In this document: positions 1 through 8,768 of the stretch, in pieces
Layout of the letters: each line of letters opens with the position of its first letter
Position numbering within the stretch: the first letter of the stretch is position 1
NCBI GenBank assembly: GCA_964406575.1
Contig: CAYOSH010000005.1
Span: 1 to 64,000 of the forward strand
Direction of reading: 5' to 3'
DNA length: 64,000 nucleotides
Origin: WTAW01 sp964406575
Lineage (GTDB): Bacteria > Acidobacteriota > Aminicenantia > Aminicenantales > Aminicenantaceae
Notes under the pieces: generated by a model
Databases searched by the model: none
The model's input: only the letters and a program-made list of their open reading frames with translations
What the model was told of the DNA's origin: nothing
Program-made: the position numbers and the translations under genes

Positions 1-1
1 G

Positions 2-103
2 TCCTCACATTGTCTATTCATCGACAGCAAAAATTTTCTCTACAGCCGGGCGAATGATGGCATCACGCTTAAGAAATACCGGATGAACTGGCCGCAAATG
101 TAG
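2..103 (+). CDS. 3' end of a gene, possibly a 6-bladed beta-propeller protein (partial)
   Basis: An open frame enters from the left edge and stops at TAG 101-103. The roughly 33 visible residues include the stretch IDSKNFLYSRANDG followed by TLKKYRMNW. That is the kind of 'gene product-colour-rate' blade ending seen in NHL/6-bladed propeller proteins, but only one partial blade is visible, so the family is a guess. The next gene starts 11 nt downstream on the same strand, suggesting an operon. A reverse ORF also covers this stretch, but it mostly shadows the next gene. Confidence 0.4.
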   Translation, partial: SSHCLFIDSKNFLYSRANDGITLKKYRMNWPQM

Positions 104-114
104 ACTGGCTGCAA

Positions 115-672
115 ATGACGATGAACAGAATATTGATTCTATTGACTCTGGCAACTCTTGTCGTTCAGTCCATTGTGTTTTGTTCACATCCGGATCGGGG
201 ATCATCCTCGGGCAATCATCAAACACACTCTGGGCGATCGCTACCGTCTCCTTCTTCACTTTCCGCTCGCAGACACACTTCTGAAAACACCAAACTTCTC
301 CTCCTGATCATCGATTTCGATGATTTTATGTGCATGAATTGTCTCGAATCCTTTCTTTCTTTCTGTTTTTCCCTCCCTCCGTCCGTCCTGGAAGAAAACA
401 CTTGGGGAATCCTTGCTTTGGAGAAGGACAAAAATGAAAAAGAGGCAGAGAGAACCTTAAAGATCGCTCAGAAAAAACTCCAGGGATTCATCCACGCCCA
501 CCAGATCCCCTTTCCTATTCTCATCGACTCCCAACACCGATTCCAGTCCCTTGCTCAAAATGGGACCGCCCTGTTGCTTTTTGAAAAACAGAGGAACTCT
601 TTCGCTCAATTCTTTTTTCCCCTGAAAAAGGACGATGCTGAACGAATAAAAGCGATTCTCCTCTATGAATAA
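115..672 (+). CDS. Exported thioredoxin-like protein with CMNC motif
   Basis: A 185-residue protein with a hydrophobic N-terminal segment (about residues 5-22), which is a signal peptide or membrane anchor. A Cys follows the segment, but the lipobox is poor (Phe at -1). After a Ser-rich linker comes a beta strand (LLLLIIDFDDF) leading into CMNC, a C-x2-C redox motif where thioredoxin-fold proteins have it. The later segment IPFPILIDSQHRF resembles the redoxin/AhpC strand that carries the cis-Pro region. This supports a periplasmic thiol-disulfide or redoxin-like role, but overall similarity to classical thioredoxin is weak. It lies 11 nt after the preceding gene and has no obvious strong ribosome binding site. 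The start could be either ATG at 115 or ATG at 121. Confidence 0.5.
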   Translation: MTMNRILILLTLATLVVQSIVFCSHPDRGSSSGNHQTHSGRSLPSPSSLSARRHTSENTKLLLLIIDFDDFMCMNCLESFLSFCFSLPPSVLEENTWGILALEKDKNEKEAERTLKIAQKKLQGFIHAHQIPFPILIDSQHRFQSLAQNGTALLLFEKQRNSFAQFFFPLKKDDAERIKAILLYE

Positions 673-792
673 TATTCATTGAATCGGGCACTCTCTCCAG
701 AGGAGTAAGCGCAAATTCACAAGTTTTAATGGGTTTGTCCTCATTTGAGGACAATTCAACCGGATCCCTCCCCGCTTTTTTATAAAAATTAT

Positions 793-821
793 TGACTTGA
801 ATGAGGTAAACCTACTATATT
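793..821 (+). promoter_or_regulatory. Sigma70-type promoter of the fibre gene
   Basis: TTGACT at 793-798 and TATATT at 816-821 are separated by 17 bases, close to the vegetative consensus. The site lies about 145 bases upstream of the giant fibre gene and after the end of the preceding gene. It would give a long 5' leader that contains the hairpin at 900-944. Confidence 0.5.
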
Positions 822-899
822 ATTATTACGATTTATTTGTATTTATCAGGGTCGGTTGTTCGAATCTTAAGGATTCTGCAAATAGAGGAAAGGAAGAAC

Positions 900-944
900 G
901 GGTCAATTAGCTAGGGAGATTTCTCTCCTTTGACCTATTTTTTT
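900..944 (+). terminator. Terminator-like hairpin in the leader of the fibre gene
   Basis: GGTCAA (901-906) pairs with TTGACC (930-935), and an inner GGAGA pairs with TCTCC. A T-run follows at 938-944. The structure lies between the predicted promoter and the TTG start at 965, so it sits in the leader rather than after a gene. It may be an attenuator, or it may terminate read-through from upstream. I did not recognise a known riboswitch in the leader. Confidence 0.45.
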
Positions 945-964
945 GAATATTTAGCGGGGCGCAA

Positions 965-3900
965 TTGAGGTTTTTGAAAAAAAACGTACGCAGTGGACTC
1001 TCTTTTTCCCAAAAATCTATAGCTGTGCTCTGCGCAATAGTTTTTCTCACGTTCAGCTACGCCTATTCCCAAGAATTCGAAACGGATATCGATCCTGTAT
1101 CTGTCAATGAAGGCGGAACAGGAAGCTTCCTGGTCCGGTTGACGGCTGACCCCGGAGGATCGGTCAGCGTGACCGTGAGCGTTTTCAGCGGGGATACGGA
1201 TATCACTGTCACCGGAGGCAGCTCACTCAATTTTGATTCCGGCAATTATAATATCTACCAACCGGTCACCCTATCCGCCGCAGAGGATGACGATGCGGAT
1301 GAAGGTTCCGCAACCATCCTGATCCACGATGTTGCCTCATTGATCCCGGACAAAAATGTTACGGCCAATGAGGTCGAAAATGACCTTCTTGAATTCGAGA
1401 CGCTTCCGGCCGCTGTGACCGTTCCCGAGGGAGGCACAGAAACGTTCCAGGTGAAGCTCTCCGCAGACCCCCTCAGCCCTGTCAGTGTTCTCGTGAGCAA
1501 AGTCGCTGGCGGCGACGATGACATCAGTGTGAATGACGGCGCAGACCTGACGTTTACTTCCTCTGATTGGGATACCTACCAAACGGTCACCTTGGGAGCG
1601 ATAGAAGATGATGATGCCGTCGAGGGAACGGCCGTTATCCGGGTGAGCGATGTTGGTGCGGTCCTCCCCGATAAGGATGTGGATGCCACAGAAGGAGAAA
1701 ATGACACTCTGGAGTTCGACACGGATTTTGACAGCGTCAGTGTTCCTGAAGGTGGCACAACCTTTTTTCAAGTCAGGCTCACCGCTGATCCTCTGGGTGA
1801 CGTCGATGTGTCTGTGTTTGTGGTTGCCGGCGGAGATGCAGATATCACTATTGATTCCGGATCGAGCCTAACATTCAATTCTTCAAATTGGGGCACGTAT
1901 CAAACTGTCGATCTGGGAGCTGCTGTGGATGCCGATGCCGTGGAGGGCACAGCAACGATCCGAATCCAGGATATTGCCGCAGTTCTCCCGGATAAGGATG
2001 TCTTGGCCACGGAAAGTGAAAACGACACCCTGGATTTTGAGATAAATATCGACACCGTCAATGTCCCCGAGAACAGCACCGCGGACTTTCTCGTGCGCTT
2101 GATGGCAGATCCTTTGGGAACGGTGAACGTCACTGTGGCACGAAACAGCGGTGACACCGATATTTCCGTTACAGGGGGAAATTTTCTAACGTTCGATTCT
2201 ACAAACTACTTCACCTATCAATCGGTTACATTGACGGCGCTCGAGGACGGGGATGCCTTCAATGGCTCGGCGATCATCCAGATCAGTGATAACGGCGGGA
2301 TCATCACCAGCAAAAATGTCACCGCCACAGAGATCGACAATGACGGTCTGAGTTTCGATGTCAGCCCCACATCGCTCTCAGTTGCGGAAGGGAGCACGAA
2401 TACCTTCGATGTGCGTTTGACAGCGGACCCTCTGGGAACCGTTAACGTGAGTGTCGGCAACGTGGGCGGGGATCCGGACATAACCGTTACTTCAGGGGCC
2501 ACTCTGGTATTTAATTCCGGGACCTGGAACAGTTATCAAACTGTGACTCTAACAGCCGCAGAAGACGTGGATGCCGCCAGTAACGCCTCCACGATCCGGG
2601 TGAGTGACAACGCTGCTGTGATAACCTTTGTCGATGTCACCGCCACAGAGATCGACAATGACGGTCTGAGTTTCGATGTCAGCCCCACATCGCTCTCAGT
2701 TGCGGAAGGGAGCACGAATACCTTCGATGTGCGTTTGACAGCGGACCCTCTGGGAACCGTTAACGTGAGTGTCGGCAACGTGGGCGGGGATCCGGACATA
2801 ACCGTTACTTCAGGGGCCACTCTGGTATTTAATTCCGGGACCTGGAACAGTTATCAAACTGTGACTCTAACAGCCGCAGAAGACGTGGATGCCGCCAGTA
2901 ATGCCTCCACGATCCGGGTGAGCGACAACGCTGCTGTGATAACCTTTGTCGATGTCACCGCCACAGAGATCGATAACGACAGCCTTCTTTTTGATACAAA
3001 CACAGATACAGTGTTCGTACCGGAAGGAAGTGGCGCGACTTTTCAAGTGCGCTTGACTGCCGATCCTGTAGGAACGGTAAACGCCACTGTGGCTTGGGTG
3101 GCCGGGGATACGGACATCACAATCACCGGGGAAAGTGCTCTCTCTTTCAATTCGCTGAACTGGAATGACTACCAGACGGTGACATTGGCTGCGGCTGAGG
3201 ATGCCGATGCGATCAATGGTTCGGCCACGATCCGGGTGAGTGATAATGCGGCTATCATCGCCAATAAGGATGTGACAGCCACCGAACAGGAGAATGACAG
3301 CCTTAACTTTTTGACGGATCTCGATGACGTGACCGTTCCCGAGGGGAGTACAGCTCCCTTCCAGGTGCGTTTGACCGCAGATCCCCTGGGAACAGTGAAT
3401 GTGTCTGTGAACCGAGTGACAGGGGATTCGGACCTCACAGTCCAATCGGGCGGCAGCTTGAGCTTCAATTCCAGCAATTGGAACAGTTATCAAATAGTGA
3501 CCCTGGAGGCCGCCGAAGACTCGGATGCCGCGAACGGGACAGCCAATTTTCGCATCAGAGATACTGGCGGGGTCATTACCGACAGGTTTGTGGCCGCATC
3601 TGAACAAGAGAATGACTCTCTAGAATTCCAAACAAACACCGATGCTCTAGATGTGCCGGAAGGGAGCACAGCCAATTTCGAAGTGAGGCTCACCGCCGAT
3701 CCTCTGGGAACGGTCAATGTGACGGTGAGCCGCATCAGCGGCGATACGGACATTTCTGTGCAGTCGGGTAGCGACTTGACCTTCAATTCCGGCAACTGGA
3801 ACAGTTATCAAGGCGTGACGCTTGTAGCGGCTGAAGATGACGATGTCCTGCAGAGCACGGCGACCATAAGGGTGAGAGATGATGCCACTGTCCTGCCGGA

Positions 3901-6900
3901 TAAAACGGTGACAGCCACCGAACAGGAAAACGATACTTTGGAATTCCAGACAAATACTGATAATGTGGACGTCCCTGAAGAAGGTACCGCCGATTTCCAG
4001 GTGCGTTTGACCGCAGACCCTTCGGGAACAGTGAATGTGACAGTAAGCCATATCAGCGGCGATCCTGAGATCAGCGTTCAATCTGGAGGGAGCCTTGCAT
4101 TTACTTCGGCGAACTGGAGCACGTACCAGACTGTGACGCTGGCCGCTGCGGCTGATGAGGATGTGCAGAATGGGACGGCTACCATAGGCATCCGTGCAAC
4201 GGACATACCAAATAAGGATGTCACCGCTACGGAACAGGACAACGGCACTCTCGAATTTCAGACAAGCATAAATACCGTGAATATCGATGAGGGAGGTACG
4301 AATACATTCAATGTGCGGCTGACAGCGAACCCGCTGGCTGTGGTCAATGTGACGGTCAGCCGCTCGAGCGGCGATTCGGACATCACTGTCCAATCCGGTG
4401 CCAGCCTGACCTTCAACGGATTGAATTGGGATGAGTATCAGATTGTGACGCTCGCCGCAGCTGAAGATGAGGATGCCCAAAATGGAACAGCCAACATCCG
4501 GATCCATGACAATGCTTCTGTCATTACGAATAAAAACGTCACGGCCAACGAGGTGGAGAACGAAAGCCTCAATTTTCAGACAGACACCAGTTCAGTGACT
4601 GTCCCCGAGCAGAGTACAGCCATCTTCCGGGTGAGGTTGACTGCAGATCCGCTGGCGACAGTGAATGTCACAGTGAGCCGGGTGAGCGGCGATACGGATA
4701 TCACTGTCCAGTCTGGTGGCAGTTTAGTCTTTAATTCCAGTAACTGGAGTAGCTATCGAGATGTGGAATTAGCGGCTGCAGACGATGTGGATATCCTGGA
4801 TGGCACAGCCACGATCCGGGTGAGTGACAATGCATCGGTTATTCCCAACAGAAATGTGACCGCCACCGAGCAAGACGATGACGAGTTGAATTTTGTCACG
4901 AACACAGATACCCTGGCCGTTCCTGAGGGGGGAACAGCGTCGTTTTTTGTCCATCTTGCCGCCCAGCCGCCTGGAAATATCAATGTGACTATCAGCCGGG
5001 TGAGCGGCGATACGGATATCACTGTCCAATCCGGTGCCAGCCTGGTCTTTACGGGCACGAATTGGGACCAGGACCAGGAGGTGGTCCTTGAAGCTGTTAA
5101 CGATGTAGACATAGTGGATGGCGCAGCCACGATCCGGGTGAGTGACAATGCATCGGTTATTCCCAACAGAAATGTGACCGCCACCGAGCAAGACGATGAC
5201 GCGTTGAATTTTGTCACGAACACAGACGAGGTCATCGTTCCCGAGGGGGAGACGGCGTCCTTCTTCGTGAAGCTCGAGGCCCAACCCCCAGCCGATGTGA
5301 ATGTGACCGTGAGCCGCGCGAGCGGAGATTCGGATATAACGATCCTCTCCGGTGCCAGCCTAGTCTTCACCTCGTCCAATTGGGATGAGGACCAGGAAGT
5401 CGTCCTGGAGGCAGCGCCAGACCCGGATATCAATGACGGGATAGCCACATTCCGCCTTAGTGCAACAGACGTTCCGGATAAGGATATCACTGCTACCGAA
5501 CAGGACGATGCGATGCTCAATGGAGAGGTTCGCTTGGTCTTGAGTTCGCTGGAAGGGGCTTTCGGCAGTCGATTTGTGACACAGGTCGAGATATTTAACA
5601 ATAAACAACAGATCAGCACCTTTGAGTTCGATTTTCACTTTGATGACACGATGTTTGTGTACTCCAACTCTTCTCCGGGCACACTGACTTCGGATTGGAG
5701 TATTCTCACCGGAACCCAGACATCTCCGGGGCATATCAGAGTCCAGGGAGTTGTGGGCGCGGGGACACCCATTTCGGCCAGCAGCCTTGGCAGTGTGATC
5801 CAAATTCATCTTCAGGTGAGGTGTTTGACATATCCTGTCGAGACGGAGTCGGATCTCCAGGCAGACGGTTTTATTCAGGATTTTATCGATTATGTCCCGG
5901 ATCCCTGCATCACCACCTTCACCTACATGCCGTGTACTATACTTGGCGATGTCGATGGAAACGGAAATGTCACCCCGGGGGATGCCCAGATGGCATTCGA
6001 GATCTTTCTGGGCAGAATAGATCCCGACATCTGTCAGGAGATGACATCGGATGCAAACTGCAGCGATGTGACAACACCTGGGGATTCGCAGCAGATCTTC
6101 GAACATTTTCTGGGACGACGTGTGCTCCCAACCTGCTGTGCAGAGGCATCGCCGCTCTTGACAACCGCGACCAGATATCTCGAGAGGCCCGGCTTGGAGG
6201 ATGAGAGGGAGAGACGGCAAAGAGATTATGTTCCCCCAACGCGTCTCCTGTATCCTCTCAAATTAGTGGGCCTTTCAGAGGAGATCGTCTCTGTACCCGT
6301 CATCCTGACGAATCCTTTCGGTGTCCGGTCCTTTGGCTTTGAGTTGGGTTATCCATACGAGCTTTTGGAATATCTGGGGACAAAACACAGCACATTAACC
6401 GCAAATTTTGACTATTTGGAGGGAGTCGAGCTGGCTGAGGGATTGGTCCGTGTCGAGGGAGAAAGCGAGATGTCGCTCCAGAGCATCGAGGCGGGATCAC
6501 TCGCTGTTCTCATGTTCAAGGTGAAAAAAGGCGCCGATATGTCTCTTCCCATCATTATATTGAACGCCTATGGGGATATTGCCAACGCTGTCCCGGTGGA
6601 TGGTTCGTTCACAAGATTGTCCGAGGAACGGATGGTGACGCGTTTTCTCAATCTCGGAAATCCCCGTCAGATGTCCGACGGCACTGTGCGTGTGCCCGTT
6701 AAGGTGAACACCGCATTTCTTTTGAAAGCCTTCGGTCTTGTTGTACAATATTCCACGGATGGCTTGACCTTTGTCGGCGTGGAACGGGGAGAGTCGACCG
6801 AGGATTTTGTCATGCTCGATGGCGCTGAAGTGAAAGCGGGTAAACTGAAAGTGGGTGGCTTCGGCATGAGTGAAATCCTGGAACTAAAGCCAACGACTTT

Positions 6901-7012
6901 GTTCTATCTGGTCTTCAACGTGCACGGTTCCGGCGGAGATGTCGAGATCGTGAGATTGATGGATGACTTGATTCATTATGTGATCCAGAACGGACGCACC
7001 TATGTTCAATGA
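965..7012 (+). CDS. Giant surface fibre protein: Calx-beta-like repeats, cohesins and dockerin
   Basis: A 2015-residue exported protein with signal peptide ending near SYAYSQ (about residue 36). Fourteen tandem repeats of about 106 residues fill residues 37-1516. Their consensus includes VPEGST, VRLTADP, GDTDITV, a Trp/Tyr-Q 'NWxxYQ' segment, AAEDxD and TATEQEND, and the Asp-rich ends look calcium-binding. This is Calx-beta/cadherin-like, by appearance only. A cohesin-like domain spans about 1520-1655. A type I dockerin at about 1660-1716 has two segments, DVDGNGNVTPGD and DANCSDVTTPGD, each followed by an FEIFLG/FEHFLG helix. Two more cohesin-like domains (about 1745-1870 and 1890-2015) close the protein. 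There is no LPXTG or PEP-CTERM tail. The start is TTG at 965; no ATG is available before the signal peptide. The C-terminal half is paralogous to the protein at 21417-23426. Confidence 0.85.
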   Translation: MRFLKKNVRSGLSFSQKSIAVLCAIVFLTFSYAYSQEFETDIDPVSVNEGGTGSFLVRLTADPGGSVSVTVSVFSGDTDITVTGGSSLNFDSGNYNIYQPVTLSAAEDDDADEGSATILIHDVASLIPDKNVTANEVENDLLEFETLPAAVTVPEGGTETFQVKLSADPLSPVSVLVSKVAGGDDDISVNDGADLTFTSSDWDTYQTVTLGAIEDDDAVEGTAVIRVSDVGAVLPDKDVDATEGENDTLEFDTDFDSVSVPEGGTTFFQVRLTADPLGDVDVSVFVVAGGDADITIDSGSSLTFNSSNWGTYQTVDLGAAVDADAVEGTATIRIQDIAAVLPDKDVLATESENDTLDFEINIDTVNVPENSTADFLVRLMADPLGTVNVTVARNSGDTDISVTGGNFLTFDSTNYFTYQSVTLTALEDGDAFNGSAIIQISDNGGIITSKNVTATEIDNDGLSFDVSPTSLSVAEGSTNTFDVRLTADPLGTVNVSVGNVGGDPDITVTSGATLVFNSGTWNSYQTVTLTAAEDVDAASNASTIRVSDNAAVITFVDVTATEIDNDGLSFDVSPTSLSVAEGSTNTFDVRLTADPLGTVNVSVGNVGGDPDITVTSGATLVFNSGTWNSYQTVTLTAAEDVDAASNASTIRVSDNAAVITFVDVTATEIDNDSLLFDTNTDTVFVPEGSGATFQVRLTADPVGTVNATVAWVAGDTDITITGESALSFNSLNWNDYQTVTLAAAEDADAINGSATIRVSDNAAIIANKDVTATEQENDSLNFLTDLDDVTVPEGSTAPFQVRLTADPLGTVNVSVNRVTGDSDLTVQSGGSLSFNSSNWNSYQIVTLEAAEDSDAANGTANFRIRDTGGVITDRFVAASEQENDSLEFQTNTDALDVPEGSTANFEVRLTADPLGTVNVTVSRISGDTDISVQSGSDLTFNSGNWNSYQGVTLVAAEDDDVLQSTATIRVRDDATVLPDKTVTATEQENDTLEFQTNTDNVDVPEEGTADFQVRLTADPSGTVNVTVSHISGDPEISVQSGGSLAFTSANWSTYQTVTLAAAADEDVQNGTATIGIRATDIPNKDVTATEQDNGTLEFQTSINTVNIDEGGTNTFNVRLTANPLAVVNVTVSRSSGDSDITVQSGASLTFNGLNWDEYQIVTLAAAEDEDAQNGTANIRIHDNASVITNKNVTANEVENESLNFQTDTSSVTVPEQSTAIFRVRLTADPLATVNVTVSRVSGDTDITVQSGGSLVFNSSNWSSYRDVELAAADDVDILDGTATIRVSDNASVIPNRNVTATEQDDDELNFVTNTDTLAVPEGGTASFFVHLAAQPPGNINVTISRVSGDTDITVQSGASLVFTGTNWDQDQEVVLEAVNDVDIVDGAATIRVSDNASVIPNRNVTATEQDDDALNFVTNTDEVIVPEGETASFFVKLEAQPPADVNVTVSRASGDSDITILSGASLVFTSSNWDEDQEVVLEAAPDPDINDGIATFRLSATDVPDKDITATEQDDAMLNGEVRLVLSSLEGAFGSRFVTQVEIFNNKQQISTFEFDFHFDDTMFVYSNSSPGTLTSDWSILTGTQTSPGHIRVQGVVGAGTPISASSLGSVIQIHLQVRCLTYPVETESDLQADGFIQDFIDYVPDPCITTFTYMPCTILGDVDGNGNVTPGDAQMAFEIFLGRIDPDICQEMTSDANCSDVTTPGDSQQIFEHFLGRRVLPTCCAEASPLLTTATRYLERPGLEDERERRQRDYVPPTRLLYPLKLVGLSEEIVSVPVILTNPFGVRSFGFELGYPYELLEYLGTKHSTLTANFDYLEGVELAEGLVRVEGESEMSLQSIEAGSLAVLMFKVKKGADMSLPIIILNAYGDIANAVPVDGSFTRLSEERMVTRFLNLGNPRQMSDGTVRVPVKVNTAFLLKAFGLVVQYSTDGLTFVGVERGESTEDFVMLDGAEVKAGKLKVGGFGMSEILELKPTTLFYLVFNVHGSGGDVEIVRLMDDLIHYVIQNGRTYVQ
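2317..2952 (+). repeat. Near-identical 318-bp tandem duplication inside the fibre gene
   Basis: Bases 2317-2634 and 2635-2952 are two in-frame copies encoding fibre repeats 5 and 6. I saw only two differences: a C/T in AACGCC versus AATGCC, and a T/C in GAGTGAC versus GAGCGAC; both are silent. The other twelve repeats are clearly diverged. This marks a recent duplication or gene conversion that changed repeat number. Confidence 0.9.
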
Positions 7013-7113
7013 AACATGGATAATGACGAGAGAGGATTCACAAGCGATAACGAGTCAATGATAATAGTGTCGACATTGTTTGTGAAAATAGTATAGAAGA
7101 GGAGTATAAGCCG

Positions 7114-8631
7114 ATGCGATACAAATCTGTCAGGGTCATGGCACTTCTCATATTTTTGAGCTTGTTTTTCCCTGCAAATTGCAAAAAATCCCCTTCAGCC
7201 CCAGACTCAGACGTGTGGGAGCTCCCGGTCATTTGGGTGAATACGTTTGGCTTGACGTTTTCTGTCTCTGAATTTGCAGCGAATCCGTCCACTCAGACTT
7301 TGAGCATAAAAAATATCGGGAGCAGGACGCTGGCTTATACTATATCCGATGATGCCAATTTTTATAATTATGACTGGCTGACCATTTCGCCTTCGAGCGG
7401 CACCTCTACCGGGGGGGGTGTCGTGCAGCATGAGATCACTGTGGACAAGGAAGGATTGGAGTCCAGAGAAGATCCCTATACCGCAAAAATCACAATCTCG
7501 AGTAATGAGTGCTACAACAGTCCCCAAACGATCGAGGTGAGCTTACAGGTGACCGATGAGCTGCCACCGCAGATCTCCGTCTCTCCAGGCCACCTCTCCT
7601 TCACTGCGGAGTTGGGGGGAGCGAATCCGGTCACTCAAGAGATCGAGGTCCAGAATACGGGTGGCATGGTCTTGAACTATGAAATCACGGCCGATGTGCC
7701 ATGGATCGTTGTGAATCCATCCAGTGGAAGCTCTGCTGGAGTGACCAAGACCCATATCGTGTTGATCGATTCTCAGGACTTGCAAGTAGGGACATACAGC
7801 GGCCGCCTCACGATAAGGGACGATGATGCGAGCAATAGTCCTGAGAGAGTGAATGTGACAGTTACGGTCACAGATCAACCTCCTCCAACGATCGAGGTGG
7901 ACCCCTCGAATCTTCAATTCATCGCGCAGACCGGTGGAGCAAATCCCTCGTCCCAGAAATTTTATATCAGAAACATCGGGGAGGGAACCCTCAACTATGA
8001 CGTCACTTGGGATGCGGACTGGTTCACGGTTTCACCGACGAGCGGGAGTATGCAAGGTGCGCGCAGAACCCACACAGTCTTTGTGGATAGCCAGGGTTTA
8101 AATCGCGGGAATTATTCGGGCACGATCATGGTGAGCGATCCTGCTGCGACCAACGATCCGGAAACAGTGAGGATCAACCTGGAAATGCGAGACACACCGC
8201 CTCCGCCTCCACCCGCTGATGATAATATAATCCATATCGCTGCCAACAGAAACTCGGGCGGAAATGGGACGCATGTGACTTTTGAGGTGCGGATCGTGGG
8301 GAACACGAGCCTCATCGACGCCTTCGGGCTCGATTTAACCTTTGATCCCAACATGTTCTTCTATGTGAGTACGAGCAGTGGAGACCTGACCGGAAGCTGG
8401 GGGGCTGTCGACGGCAATGTGATTTCCCCAGGCCGCGTGAGAGTCGGAGGATGGGGCGGCGCCAATGCCATACCTATCGGAAGCACCGGGAGCATCGTCA
8501 AGGTCACTCTGAGTGTGAACTGCGGCAGTTGTACGGGCGGGGAGTCGAGCCAGATCTGCATCGGGGATTTTACAGACGACATCGTCGGCATACGATTAAC
8601 CCATGCATGCGAAAATTTCACTTATAATTAG
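7114..8631 (+). CDS. Lipoprotein with three BACON-like repeats and a C-terminal cohesin
   Basis: A 505-residue protein. The signal peptide ends in a plausible lipobox, PANC, followed by KKS, so it is probably lipidated and kept at the membrane. Three Ig-like/BACON-type repeats follow (about 48-148, 151-250 and 255-360), with the pattern xVxPxxLxF..GGANP...W..V.P.SG. A Pro-rich linker at about 362 leads to a C-terminal cohesin-like domain (about 372-505), with the same VTFEVRI, IDAFGLDLTFDP and GRVRVGGWGG pattern as the neighbouring proteins. It starts 101 nt after the fibre gene with a good GAGGAG site. Inference: it is a membrane anchor whose cohesin could bind the fibre protein's dockerin. 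Confidence 0.8.
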   Translation: MRYKSVRVMALLIFLSLFFPANCKKSPSAPDSDVWELPVIWVNTFGLTFSVSEFAANPSTQTLSIKNIGSRTLAYTISDDANFYNYDWLTISPSSGTSTGGGVVQHEITVDKEGLESREDPYTAKITISSNECYNSPQTIEVSLQVTDELPPQISVSPGHLSFTAELGGANPVTQEIEVQNTGGMVLNYEITADVPWIVVNPSSGSSAGVTKTHIVLIDSQDLQVGTYSGRLTIRDDDASNSPERVNVTVTVTDQPPPTIEVDPSNLQFIAQTGGANPSSQKFYIRNIGEGTLNYDVTWDADWFTVSPTSGSMQGARRTHTVFVDSQGLNRGNYSGTIMVSDPAATNDPETVRINLEMRDTPPPPPPADDNIIHIAANRNSGGNGTHVTFEVRIVGNTSLIDAFGLDLTFDPNMFFYVSTSSGDLTGSWGAVDGNVISPGRVRVGGWGGANAIPIGSTGSIVKVTLSVNCGSCTGGESSQICIGDFTDDIVGIRLTHACENFTYN

Positions 8632-8768
8632 CGGAACGGCGAAGCTTTGTAAATGTTCAGTGAAAAATTCACCATTGGGATTTTCATATTTCAAGGGATT
8701 TTCTGTTGATTTTAGCTACGTTCACAACATAATATTGAATTAACAATTTCGTCCAAAAAGGAGCGAGA

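Noticed and set aside
1337..4507. Several long open frames on the minus strand across the fibre gene
   Set aside because: They are antisense to a repetitive high-codon-bias gene, have repeated Cys/His-rich nonsense content and no ribosome binding sites.
4753..6220. Two 286-288-codon minus-strand frames under the end of the fibre gene
   Set aside because: Shadow frames of a clearly coding repeat region; no family resemblance.
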